DNA from: Candidatus Rhodoferax randersensis | Lineage (GTDB): Bacteria > Pseudomonadota > Gammaproteobacteria > Burkholderiales > Burkholderiaceae_C | Length of the DNA: 64,000 nt | Assembly: GCA_016718155.1 (NCBI GenBank) | Contig: JADKEH010000006.1 | Coordinates: 248,001-312,000 of the forward strand | Direction of reading: 5' to 3' | Shown: positions 27,086 to 35,737 of the stretch, one piece after another | How the letters are laid out: each line of letters begins with the position of its first letter | Position numbering within the stretch: the first letter of the stretch is position 1 | Made by a program: the position numbers and the translations under genes | The notes under the pieces: generated by a model | Databases searched by the model: none | What the model saw: the letters and a program-made list of their open reading frames with translations, nothing else | Told to the model about the DNA's origin: nothing

Positions 27086-28360
27086 TCAGGCGGCCTTCTT
27101 GCGCGTCCGTTTGGCCGCTGGCTTGGCGGCGTGCTTGACGGCGGGTTTGGCCTTGGGCAGGGCCTGACGGATGAGGTCTTCGCAGACCTCCTGCGTCATG
27201 TAGCGCGGTACCGGGTAGCCGGTGTGGGCTTCCCAGCAAGCGGCCTTAGCCAGCGCGGGAATGTCTTCTTCCTTCAGTGCTTCCAGCGTGGTCGGTATGC
27301 CCAGGTCGCGGTTGAGCTGGTCCACCGCATCGAGGAACTTCTGAGCCAGCACCTCGGCGGGCTCGCCCTCGGTGCCGACTCGGGCCCGCACCGCCAGTTG
27401 GGCCAGCTTGTTGGTGATGGCCGGGGCCGAGTACTTCAGCACGAAGGGCAGCATGATGGCGTTGGCCAGGCCATGCGGCGTGTGGTACTTGCCACCAAAC
27501 TGGTGCGCAATGGCGTGCACGTAGCCCACGTTGGCGCGCGTGAAGGCAAAGCCGGCGTAGGTCGAGGCCAGTGCCATCTTCTCGCGCGCGGCCAGGTTCT
27601 TGCCGTCGGTGTACGCTATGCGCAGGTTCTCGAAGATCAGCCCCACCGCCGACAGCGCCATGCCATCCGAATAGCTGGTCTTCCAGTTGCCCACAAACGC
27701 TTCGATGGCGTGGGTCAGTGCGTCGATGCCGGTGGCGGCGGTGATGTGGGCAGGCAATCCAGTCATCAAGCTGGGGTCCAAGGCGGCCATCTTGGGCACC
27801 AGGCGCGGGTCGACAACCACTAGCTTTTTGTGAGTATCCGGGTCGGACATGACCGCGGCCACGGTGACCTCGGAGCCGGTGCCGGCGGTAGTGGGGATCG
27901 CATAGATCTTGACCGGTGAACGCAAACCCCGAAGGTAACCCGCAAGTTGGCGCAAGGGCTTGGGGTTGGCCACGGCGAGGGCGATCACTTTGGAGGCATC
28001 CATCGACGAGCCGCCGCCAAAGGCCACGATCGCGTCGCAATCGTGCTCGAGGTAGAACTCGATGCCTTTCTCGATCAACGGGATCGGGGCGTCGGGCGTG
28101 ATCTCGTCAAACACCACGAAGTGGGCGCCACCGGCGGTCAGCGCGTCGGTCAGGTTCTTGAGCAGTCCCAGCTTGGAGATGATGCTGTCGGTCACGATCA
28201 GGATCTTGCGGTGGCCAAAACCCGCAATCGCCTGGCCTAAGCGGCCGCTCGAGCCGGGACCCACCAGCAGCGTGGGCTGGGGGATCGGAATAAACCGGGT
28301 CACCAAGCCAGCGCCGCGCATCAGGGCGCCCAAGCCGGCAGCGCGCACGGAATCACTCAT
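27086..28360 (-). CDS. Iron-containing alcohol dehydrogenase with C-terminal Lys/Ala tail
   Basis: A 424-residue group III (Fe) alcohol dehydrogenase. The NAD site is FGGGSSMDASKVIAL, followed by PTTAGTGSEVT. Metal ligands lie in GIDALTHAIEAF and in HAIAHQFGGKYHTPHGLANA. About 25 residues after the normal C-terminus are Lys/Ala-rich (AKPAVKHAAKPAAKRTRKKAA), a short version of the downstream gene's tail. It probably interconverts an aldehyde and an alcohol. The start is uncertain: ATG at 28360 lacks a ribosome-binding site, whereas TTG at 28375 has AGGAG 7 bases upstream and may be the true start; an ATG at 28414 is also in frame. It is divergent from the GGDEF-EAL gene. Confidence 0.85.
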   Translation of the reverse strand: MSDSVRAAGLGALMRGAGLVTRFIPIPQPTLLVGPGSSGRLGQAIAGFGHRKILIVTDSIISKLGLLKNLTDALTAGGAHFVVFDEITPDAPIPLIEKGIEFYLEHDCDAIVAFGGGSSMDASKVIALAVANPKPLRQLAGYLRGLRSPVKIYAIPTTAGTGSEVTVAAVMSDPDTHKKLVVVDPRLVPKMAALDPSLMTGLPAHITAATGIDALTHAIEAFVGNWKTSYSDGMALSAVGLIFENLRIAYTDGKNLAAREKMALASTYAGFAFTRANVGYVHAIAHQFGGKYHTPHGLANAIMLPFVLKYSAPAITNKLAQLAVRARVGTEGEPAEVLAQKFLDAVDQLNRDLGIPTTLEALKEEDIPALAKAACWEAHTGYPVPRYMTQEVCEDLIRQALPKAKPAVKHAAKPAAKRTRKKAA

Positions 28361-28583
28361 CAGGTCGGATATCAAGAAAGCTCTCCTAGTCAGTTTGGCG
28401 AAAGCCGCCAGCATAGTATGCCTGTGGGCACGTGGGTTGAGGCAGCTCCTTAAACGCGGGCAAACCCTAGTGGGATGCAGTTTGGCTGCCATCTGGCTTG
28501 CCATCGCGGCAGCCATGATCCATAGTCATTGCTCGTTGGACCGTCTTTTTGGCCGAGTCATCCCCACACCAACTTGCTTGCCC

Positions 28584-30884
28584 ATGCCCGTGCCCCCAGA
28601 TACAAGCCGCAAAGCGCCCGCTGATTGGGATGACCCGGCGGCCTGGGGGCCGACCAAAACTTTCCTCTACCTCACGCTGACCGCCTTGCTCGTCGGGGCT
28701 GCACTGGTTGCGCTGGCGCTGCTCATTTTTGCGCCGCAGCGACCTGAGCGCCTGCTTGGCCCTGGCCTGGTTGCCGCGGTGGCCCTGGTTGGTGCGGGTT
28801 TGGTGCAGGCTGGGCGCATTGTGTCGGCACGCTGGTTTCTGGCCAGCGGCGTTTGGGCGGCCTTTACCCTGGTCGCCACCTTCACGGGTGGCGTGCGCGC
28901 GCCGGTCGCACTGGGGTACCCCTTGCTCATCATCATGTGTGGTTGGCAGATTGGTGATCGGGCCGCTTTGCTTGCAGCGGGGGCCACGGTGCTGGCCGTG
29001 ATTGGCCTGGCGATGGCTGAGATGAACCAGTGGCTGCCGGGCGCGCCGCTCTATCTTCCGGCCATGCACGCGTCGGTTCTGATGGTGGTCTGTTTCCTTG
29101 GCGCAGCCATGGTCGTGTTGCTGGTCAAGGCCTACCGAAACAAGCTGCGCCAGTTGCACCGGTCGCGCGAGGACCTGCGTCGCCACAGTGGCGAAGTGGA
29201 ATCGAGTCGGGCAACCCTGCAGCGCGCGCAGTCGGTGGCACGCGTGGGCAGCTGGACCTTCGATCTCATAACCAACCAGCTTGAACTCTCGGACGAAACT
29301 CGTCGCATTTTTGACATTCCCGAGGTACGTCAAGGCGACATGGCGGCCTACCTGAAGCGAGTCTACGAGGGCGACCGTGAGCCGCTGCAAGCAGCATGGG
29401 CCGCTGCCTTGCGCGGCGCAGACTTTGACCATGAACACCGCATTGTGGACGGGGCGCAAGTGCGCTGGATCCGGCAGAAAGCCGAGTTCGAAGCCGGCCC
29501 TGACGGGGCGCCGATACGGGTGCTGGGCATCGCCCAGGACATTACCGAGCGCAAGCAGGCTGACGAGAGAATTGCCGAGCTGGCTTTTTACGATCAGCTC
29601 AGCGGCCTGCCCAATCGCACCTTGCTGCTGGACCGGCTCAAGCAGGTGATGGCGGCAGGCGAGCGCGACGCCAGCTACAGTGCCCTGCTGTTTCTGGATC
29701 TGGATAACTTCAAGACGCTCAACGACACGCTCGGCCACGACATGGGTGATTTGTTGCTACAGCAGGTTGCCAACCGCCTGATGGGCTGTGTGCGCGCGGG
29801 CGACACCGTGGCGCGGCTTGGCGGCGACGAGTTCGTGGTGATGCTGGCGGGCTTGGGCACCGGTGAAGCGCCGGCGGCGATGGCAGCCGAGACGGTGGGT
29901 GAAAAGATTCTCGGTGCGCTGAATCAGCCGTATCAGATCGGTAGCCACGACCATCGCAGCACGCCCAGCATTGGCATCACGCTGTTTGGTGGCGGGCGAG
30001 TGGAGCCGATTGAAGAGCCCCTGAAGCGGGCCGACCTGGCGATGTACCAGTCCAAGGCGGCTGGGCGCAACACCTTGCGTTTTTTTGACCCCAAGATGCA
30101 GGCGACGGTGAGCGACCGGGCGGCGCTTGAGACGGGCTTGCGCGCGGCCCTGGTGCGTGAGGAATTGGTGCTGCACTTCCAGCCCCTGGTCACCGGCGCT
30201 GGTGCGCTTACGGGTGCCGAAGCGTTGGTTCGCTGGCAGCACCCCGAGCGCGGCCTGGTGTCGCCGTGTGAATTCATTTCGCTGGCGGAAGATACCGGCC
30301 TGATTCTGCCTTTGGGCCGGTGGGTCATGGAGCGAGCCTGCACGCAGCTCACGCTGTGGGCCGCGCAGCCCGCGTTGACGCACCTTACGATGGCGGTCAA
30401 CGTCAGCGCGCGTCAGTTTCGGCAGCCCGATTTCGTCGAGCAGGTGCTGGCCGTGATCGCCCGCAGCGGCGCTGACCCGCGGCGACTCCAACTGGAGCTG
30501 ACCGAGAGCCTGCTGGTGACCAACGTGGAAGACATCATTGCCAAAATGACCGCGCTGCAAGCGCACGGCGTCGGCTTCGCGCTGGATGACTTTGGCACCG
30601 GGTATTCGTCGCTCTCCTACTTGGGGCGTTTGCCGCTGGATCAACTCAAGATCGACCGATCATTCGTGATGGGGATCGAGACCAACCCGCACGCGGTGGC
30701 TATCTGCGCCGCCACCATCAGTCTGGCGCACAGTCTGGGCTTGAAGGTGGTCGCCGAAGGGGTCGAAACCGCCGCGCAGCGAGACCTGCTGCACCTCGGC
30801 CATGGCTGCAACTATCTACAGGGCTACCTGTTCAGCCGACCTTTGCCGCTGGAGCAGTTTGAGGCGTTTGTGCAGTCACGTTGA
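28584..30884 (+). CDS. PAS-GGDEF-EAL cyclic-di-GMP protein with membrane-bound N-terminus
   Basis: About 766 residues. Five to six hydrophobic helices (about 30-185) are followed by a coiled stretch, a PAS/PAC domain (about 210-320, ending GIAQDITERKQADERI), a GGDEF domain with intact GGDEF at 413-417, and an EAL domain with EAL at 546-548, NVSARQF, DDFGTGYSSLSYL, KIDRSFV and EGVET. Both catalytic motifs are intact, so it may make or degrade c-di-GMP depending on the signal. The start is uncertain (ATG at 28515 is an alternative); the much longer open frame upstream overlaps the dehydrogenase antisense and is rejected. Confidence 0.9.
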   Translation: MPVPPDTSRKAPADWDDPAAWGPTKTFLYLTLTALLVGAALVALALLIFAPQRPERLLGPGLVAAVALVGAGLVQAGRIVSARWFLASGVWAAFTLVATFTGGVRAPVALGYPLLIIMCGWQIGDRAALLAAGATVLAVIGLAMAEMNQWLPGAPLYLPAMHASVLMVVCFLGAAMVVLLVKAYRNKLRQLHRSREDLRRHSGEVESSRATLQRAQSVARVGSWTFDLITNQLELSDETRRIFDIPEVRQGDMAAYLKRVYEGDREPLQAAWAAALRGADFDHEHRIVDGAQVRWIRQKAEFEAGPDGAPIRVLGIAQDITERKQADERIAELAFYDQLSGLPNRTLLLDRLKQVMAAGERDASYSALLFLDLDNFKTLNDTLGHDMGDLLLQQVANRLMGCVRAGDTVARLGGDEFVVMLAGLGTGEAPAAMAAETVGEKILGALNQPYQIGSHDHRSTPSIGITLFGGGRVEPIEEPLKRADLAMYQSKAAGRNTLRFFDPKMQATVSDRAALETGLRAALVREELVLHFQPLVTGAGALTGAEALVRWQHPERGLVSPCEFISLAEDTGLILPLGRWVMERACTQLTLWAAQPALTHLTMAVNVSARQFRQPDFVEQVLAVIARSGADPRRLQLELTESLLVTNVEDIIAKMTALQAHGVGFALDDFGTGYSSLSYLGRLPLDQLKIDRSFVMGIETNPHAVAICAATISLAHSLGLKVVAEGVETAAQRDLLHLGHGCNYLQGYLFSRPLPLEQFEAFVQSR

Positions 30885-30927
30885 GGTATTCTCAGGGCTG
30901 TATGGCGATTTTGAATGGAGGTTTTTG

Positions 30928-31587
30928 ATGACCGTGTCTGCATTCGAAAACATCAAGCGATTCTTCATCCGCCTCGGCATTGGGCTGATGCCTTACTTCC
31001 CGCTTCCGTGGGAGCCGTATCGCAAAGCCCTGGTGCGGGACTCGGAAAAGCGTTATGAGAGTGGCCGTTGGGACTACATGAATGACATTGCGGAGGCGCA
31101 CCGCTACAGCATCATTGTTGGTTGTTGTGAGTATTTCACGCCCAGTGAGCGCAGGGTTCTGGATGTTGGCTGTGGCGAAGGCATTCTGCAAAAAAGAATG
31201 ACCTACTCGAAGTACGTGGGGGTGGATGTGAATGCCGCGGCGATCGCCAGCGCCCAAGCGCGCGGCGCCAGCCATGCCACGTTTGTGGTGGGCGATGCCG
31301 CAGAGGGTTTTCAGGCGGCTGGCAGCTTTGATGCGATTGTGTTCAACGAGTCGCTCTACTACATACGTAACCCGGTGGAGGTGTTCGCACGGTGTCGGCA
31401 ATCGTTGTCGCCGGATGGAATCATCGTGGTCTGCATGTTTCAGACCTACCTGGCCCGGCAACTGTGGAAGAAGCTGCGCGCTTTCGGCATGGAGGAGCTG
31501 ACCACCGTCAAGATATCCAACGAGCTTGGCTTCTCGTCGGTCATCCGGGTCTATGCCAATTCGCGCGTGACCGCCCGACCCACTTAG
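30928..31587 (+). CDS. Class I SAM-dependent methyltransferase
   Basis: A 219-residue protein. The start at 30928 has GGAGG 6 bases upstream. SAM motif I is VLDVGCGEG near residue 79, the acidic residue of motif II is YVGVDVNAAAIASA, and the motif IV region is FDAIVFNESLYYI. The N-terminus is hydrophobic (FFIRLGIGLMPYFPLPW), suggesting membrane association or a lipid/polysaccharide substrate; the target is unknown. It stands 43 bases after the GGDEF-EAL gene and 78 before acnA. Confidence 0.82.
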   Translation: MTVSAFENIKRFFIRLGIGLMPYFPLPWEPYRKALVRDSEKRYESGRWDYMNDIAEAHRYSIIVGCCEYFTPSERRVLDVGCGEGILQKRMTYSKYVGVDVNAAAIASAQARGASHATFVVGDAAEGFQAAGSFDAIVFNESLYYIRNPVEVFARCRQSLSPDGIIVVCMFQTYLARQLWKKLRAFGMEELTTVKISNELGFSSVIRVYANSRVTARPT

Positions 31588-31665
31588 CGCGGATTGACAC
31601 TTCGCATGGCGGGGTTGCGTCAGACTGCCAGAATGCAGCCATCGCTGACATTCAAGGAGATCGTC

Positions 31666-34602
31666 GTGGCCCACGCCTTCCGTTCAACCCTCAAGTCTTT
31701 CAAGACCGCCGCCGGCAAGGCCGGCCAGTTCTACTCGTTGCCGGCCTTGGCCAGGCAGTTTCCCAATATTGGCCGTTTGCCGGTGTCGCTGCGCATCGTG
31801 CTCGAATCGGTGCTGCGCAACTGCGACGGCAAGAAGATCACACCGGCGCATGTGGCGCAGCTTGCGCAATGGCAGCCCAATGCCGAACGCAGCGACGAGA
31901 TTCCGTTTGTGGTGTCGCGCGTGATCCTGCAGGACTTCACCGGCGTGCCGCTGCTGGCCGATCTGGCCGCCATGCGCAGCACCGCCGTGCGCCTGGGGCT
32001 GGACCCGGCACGCATTGAGCCGCTGGTGCCGGTGGACCTGGTGGTGGACCACTCCATCATGGTCGACCACTATGGCAAGAAGAATTCGCTGGACCTGAAC
32101 ATGAAGCTGGAATTCCAGCGCAACCGCGAGCGCTACGAATTCATGAAGTGGGGCATGCAGGCCTTTGACACCTTTGGCGTGGTGCCGCCTGGCTTTGGCA
32201 TCGTGCACCAAGTCAATCTGGAGTACCTGGCACGCGGTGTGCACCGCACCAAGGGCGCGAGTGGCGATGTGTACTACCCGGATACCTTGGTGGGCACCGA
32301 CAGCCACACCACCATGATCAACGGCATCGGCGTGGTGGGCTGGGGCGTGGGGGGCATTGAGGCCGAGGCCGCCATGTTGGGCCAGCCGGTGTACTTCCTG
32401 ACGCCAGACGTGGTGGGCATGGAGCTGACTGGTAGCCTGCGCCCAGGCGTGACCGCCACTGATCTGGTGCTGACCGTGACCGAGCTGCTGCGGCGGCACA
32501 AGGTGGTGGGCAAGTTTGTCGAGTTTTTTGGCGAAGGCACCCGCACCCTGGCGCTGCCCGACCGGGCAACAATAGCCAACATGGCGCCCGAGTATGGCGC
32601 CACCATGGGCTTCTTTCCGGTGGACGAGAAGACCATTGCCTACTTCAAGGGAACCGGTCGCACCAAGGGTGAAATCGAGGCCTTGGAAGCCTACTTCAAG
32701 GCGCAGGGCTTGTTTGGTGTGCCGCTGGCCGGGGACATTGATTACTCGCAGGTGGTGAAGCTGAACCTGGGCGACGTGACGCCCAGCCTGGCCGGCCCGA
32801 AGCGTCCACAGGATCGGATCGAGCTGGGCCAGGTGGCCAGTCAATTTGCGACGCTGTTTTCCAAGCCCAATGCCGAGAACGGATTTAACCAGCCCGCTGC
32901 CGTGCTGCTCACCCGCCACTTGGCGCGCCAGTCCGGCGTGCCGTTGCCCGCTAAAGACCCCCAGGCGCCGGCCACGCCGCTGGGTGCGCCGCGCCAGGAA
33001 GTGGAGATGGTGGCGAACAAACCCACTCTGGCGGCGGACCATGCGCCCGTCGCGACGATCGCGGCTACGCCCGCCAGTCAGGGACTCGACATCACCATTG
33101 GCAACGGTGATGTGCTGATCGCCGCCATCACCAGCTGTACCAACACCTCCAACCCCAGCGTGTTGCTGGCGGCCGGTCTGCTGGCCAAGAAGGCGGTGTT
33201 GGCGGGGCTCAAGGTCAAGCCCCACATCAAGACCTCGCTGGCACCGGGCTCGCGCATCGTGACGGAGTACCTCACCGCATCGGGCTTGTTGCCCTACCTG
33301 GAGAAGCTTGGTTTTGCGCTGGCGGGTTATGGCTGTACCACCTGCATTGGCAACGCGGGCGACTTGACGCCCGAGCTCAATGAGGTGATCACCAAGAACG
33401 ACCTGGTGTGTGCCGCTGTGCTCTCGGGCAACCGCAACTTCGAGGCGCGTATCCACCCCAATCTGAAAGCCAACTTTTTGGCCAGCCCGCCGCTGGTGGT
33501 GGCCTACGCGATTGCTGGCACGGTGTTGCGCGACCTGATGACCGAGCCGGTCGGGCAGGGCAAGGGTGGTACGGATATCTACCTGGGCGACATCTGGCCC
33601 AGCAGCGAGGAAGTGCAGGCCTTGATGCACTTTGCCATGAGCGGCAAGGCCTACCGCGAGAACTATGCGCGCATCGGCTCCGAGCCCGGCAAGTTGTGGG
33701 AGAAGATCAAAGGCGTGGCGGGTTCGGCCTACTCCTGGCCCACCAGCACCTACATTGCCGAGCCACCCTTCTTTGCTGAATTTGCTATTGGTTCGATAGC
33801 GGATAGGGCAAGTGAAACAAGGCCCACAGGCCAAAAAACCCTTGAAACCAGCGACGCTACCTCGGTCGCGGGCGCGCGCATCATGGCCTTGTTTGGCGAC
33901 TCCATCACCACCGACCACATCTCCCCGGCGGGCTCGATCAAGGCCAGCTCACCGGCTGGCCAGTGGCTGCTGGCGCATGGCGTGCAGCAGGCCGACTTCA
34001 ATAGCTATGGCGCGCGCCGTGGCCACCACGAGGTGATGATGCGCGGCACCTTTGCCAATGTGCGCATCAAGAACCTGATGCTCCCGCCCGATGCCAGCGG
34101 ATCACGCGAGGAGGGTGGTCTGACGCTCTACCAGCACGACGGCCCGGACCTCGGCCACAGAATGGCGATCTTTGACGCCGCCATGCAGTACCAGGCCGAT
34201 GGCGTGCCCACGGTAGTGTTTGCGGGCGAGGAATACGGCACCGGGTCGAGCCGCGACTGGGCCGCCAAGGGCACGCAGTTGCTGGGCATCAGGGCGGTGG
34301 TGGCGCGCAGCTTTGAGCGCATTCACCGCAGCAACCTGGTTGGTATGGGTGTGTTGCCGCTGCAATTCATGCCGGGTGAGAGCTGGCAGACGCTGGGGCT
34401 CACCGGCAACGAGTTGATCGATATCCTGCCCAACGCTGAACTCAAGCCGCAAAGCCAGGCGCAACTGCTGGTCACGCGCGCCGACGGCAGCCGCAGCAGC
34501 CACACCCTGCTGCTGCGCATCGACACACCGATCGAGGTGGACTACTACCGCGCCGGGGGCATTCTGCCGTATGTGTTGCGGCAGTTGCTGGTCAAGCGGT
34601 AA
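31666..34602 (+). CDS. acnA: Aconitate hydratase AcnA
   Basis: A 978-residue aconitase that isomerises citrate and isocitrate in the TCA cycle. The start is GTG at 31666, with AAGGAG 6 bases upstream; an in-frame ATG at 31594 lacks that support. The 4Fe-4S ligands are C491 (ITSCTNTSNP) and C557/C560 (GYGCTTCIGNAG). The swivel domain has FGDSITTDHISPAG near 745 and GEEYGTGSSRDWAAKG near 855. It is longer than E. coli AcnA (891 residues), partly because of an in-frame palindromic repeat in the linker before the swivel domain (residues about 704-728). Confidence 0.94.
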   Translation: MAHAFRSTLKSFKTAAGKAGQFYSLPALARQFPNIGRLPVSLRIVLESVLRNCDGKKITPAHVAQLAQWQPNAERSDEIPFVVSRVILQDFTGVPLLADLAAMRSTAVRLGLDPARIEPLVPVDLVVDHSIMVDHYGKKNSLDLNMKLEFQRNRERYEFMKWGMQAFDTFGVVPPGFGIVHQVNLEYLARGVHRTKGASGDVYYPDTLVGTDSHTTMINGIGVVGWGVGGIEAEAAMLGQPVYFLTPDVVGMELTGSLRPGVTATDLVLTVTELLRRHKVVGKFVEFFGEGTRTLALPDRATIANMAPEYGATMGFFPVDEKTIAYFKGTGRTKGEIEALEAYFKAQGLFGVPLAGDIDYSQVVKLNLGDVTPSLAGPKRPQDRIELGQVASQFATLFSKPNAENGFNQPAAVLLTRHLARQSGVPLPAKDPQAPATPLGAPRQEVEMVANKPTLAADHAPVATIAATPASQGLDITIGNGDVLIAAITSCTNTSNPSVLLAAGLLAKKAVLAGLKVKPHIKTSLAPGSRIVTEYLTASGLLPYLEKLGFALAGYGCTTCIGNAGDLTPELNEVITKNDLVCAAVLSGNRNFEARIHPNLKANFLASPPLVVAYAIAGTVLRDLMTEPVGQGKGGTDIYLGDIWPSSEEVQALMHFAMSGKAYRENYARIGSEPGKLWEKIKGVAGSAYSWPTSTYIAEPPFFAEFAIGSIADRASETRPTGQKTLETSDATSVAGARIMALFGDSITTDHISPAGSIKASSPAGQWLLAHGVQQADFNSYGARRGHHEVMMRGTFANVRIKNLMLPPDASGSREEGGLTLYQHDGPDLGHRMAIFDAAMQYQADGVPTVVFAGEEYGTGSSRDWAAKGTQLLGIRAVVARSFERIHRSNLVGMGVLPLQFMPGESWQTLGLTGNELIDILPNAELKPQSQAQLLVTRADGSRSSHTLLLRIDTPIEVDYYRAGGILPYVLRQLLVKR
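33779..33846 (+). repeat. Palindromic GCTAT...ATAGC repeat read in frame within acnA
   Basis: TTTGCTATTGGTTCGATAGC is followed by GGCAAGTGAAACAAGGCC and AGGCCAAAAAACCCTTGAAA, the layout of a repeat widespread in Comamonadaceae intergenic DNA. It encodes AIGSIADRASETRPTGQKTL in the inter-domain linker of aconitase. Confidence 0.65.
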
Positions 34603-34667
34603 GGGCGTTGGCTGGCGCGCGACCTAAAATGAAGCGCAACGCCAGCCCTTTAGCGAGCACACCCGCC

Positions 34668-35726
34668 ATGACTTTCCCCACCGCCCTTGAAAACCTGAAC
34701 ATCGTCTCGCAATCCACGCTGCCGCCACCGACGCAGTTGCATGACGACATCGCCCCCAGCGCGCTGGGCATGCAAACGGTGAGCCAGGCGCGCCGCGCGC
34801 TGGGGCAGATTCTGTCGGGTCAGGACCCGCGCCTGTTCGTGGTGGTCGGTCCCTGTTCGATTCACGATCCCGCAGCCGCCATGGCGTACGCCCGCAAGCT
34901 CAAGGCCCTGGCCGACGAACTGGCCGGGCAAATGCTGATCATCATGCGGGTGTATTTTGAGAAGCCGCGCACCACAGTGGGTTGGAAAGGTCTGGTCAAC
35001 GATCCGCGCATGGACGACTCCTTCCATATCGAGGAGGGGCTGCGCCTGGCGCGCCGGCTGCTGGTGGACATCAACGGGCTGGGCCTGCCCTGTGGCACCG
35101 AGGCGTTGGACCCGATCAGCCCGCAGTACCTGGGCGACCTGATTGCCTGGAGCGCCATTGGCGCGCGTACCACCGAGAGCCAGACCCACCGCGAACTGGC
35201 CAGCGGTCTGTCGTCCTCGGTGGGCTTCAAGAATGGTACTGATGGGGACCTGGAGGTTGCGCTCAATGCCATGCTGTCGGCCAGCCAGCCGCACGCCTTT
35301 CTGGGTATCAATGGCGCCGGGCAGGTGGCCATCACGCAGACCCGTGGCAACCCGTTTGGCCACCTAATTTTGCGCGGCGGCGCGGTGCCCAACTACGACT
35401 CGGTGGCGGTCAGCGAGGCGGTCAGTGCCTTGGAGAAGGCCATACTGCCGGTCAACATCGTGGTCGATTGCAGCCACGGCAATTCGCGCAAGAACCACGC
35501 GCTGCAGGCCTTGGTGCTGCGTGATGTGGTGCACCAGGTGGCCGACGGCAACCGTGCCATCAAGGGCGTGATGCTGGAGTCGAATCTGTTTGAGGGCAAC
35601 CAGAAATTGGGTAACCCGAAAGACTTGCGCTATGGCGTGTCCATCACCGATGCCTGCATGGGCTGGGACACCACCGAAGCCTCTCTGCGCGAAGCCGCCG
35701 CGCACTTGAAGGCGGCAGCTCGCTGA
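34668..35726 (+). CDS. aroG: 3-deoxy-7-phosphoheptulonate synthase (class I DAHP synthase)
   Basis: A 352-residue enzyme condensing phosphoenolpyruvate and erythrose 4-phosphate at the entry to aromatic amino acid synthesis. Family segments are VVVGPCSIHDPAAAM near 60, MRVYFEKPRTTVGWKG near 92, IGARTTESQTHRE near 165 and DCSHGNSRKNH near 265, with ITDACMGW near the C-terminus. The start at 34668 matches the family's usual length; an in-frame ATG at 34608 is less likely. Which aromatic amino acid inhibits the enzyme cannot be told from sequence here, so aroG is used in the general sense. It is convergent with the ornithine cyclodeaminase gene. Confidence 0.92.
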   Translation: MTFPTALENLNIVSQSTLPPPTQLHDDIAPSALGMQTVSQARRALGQILSGQDPRLFVVVGPCSIHDPAAAMAYARKLKALADELAGQMLIIMRVYFEKPRTTVGWKGLVNDPRMDDSFHIEEGLRLARRLLVDINGLGLPCGTEALDPISPQYLGDLIAWSAIGARTTESQTHRELASGLSSSVGFKNGTDGDLEVALNAMLSASQPHAFLGINGAGQVAITQTRGNPFGHLILRGGAVPNYDSVAVSEAVSALEKAILPVNIVVDCSHGNSRKNHALQALVLRDVVHQVADGNRAIKGVMLESNLFEGNQKLGNPKDLRYGVSITDACMGWDTTEASLREAAAHLKAAAR

Positions 35727-35737
35727 GCCAGCACTGA

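Noticed and set aside
28062..28583. Extension of the GGDEF-EAL protein by about 170 residues
   Set aside because: It lies antisense to the conserved alcohol dehydrogenase N-terminus and encodes no signal or domain.
31684..33918. A 744-codon open frame on the minus strand opposite acnA
   Set aside because: It is antisense to a perfectly conserved aconitase; its His/Arg/Gln-rich composition is the usual shadow of high-GC coding DNA.
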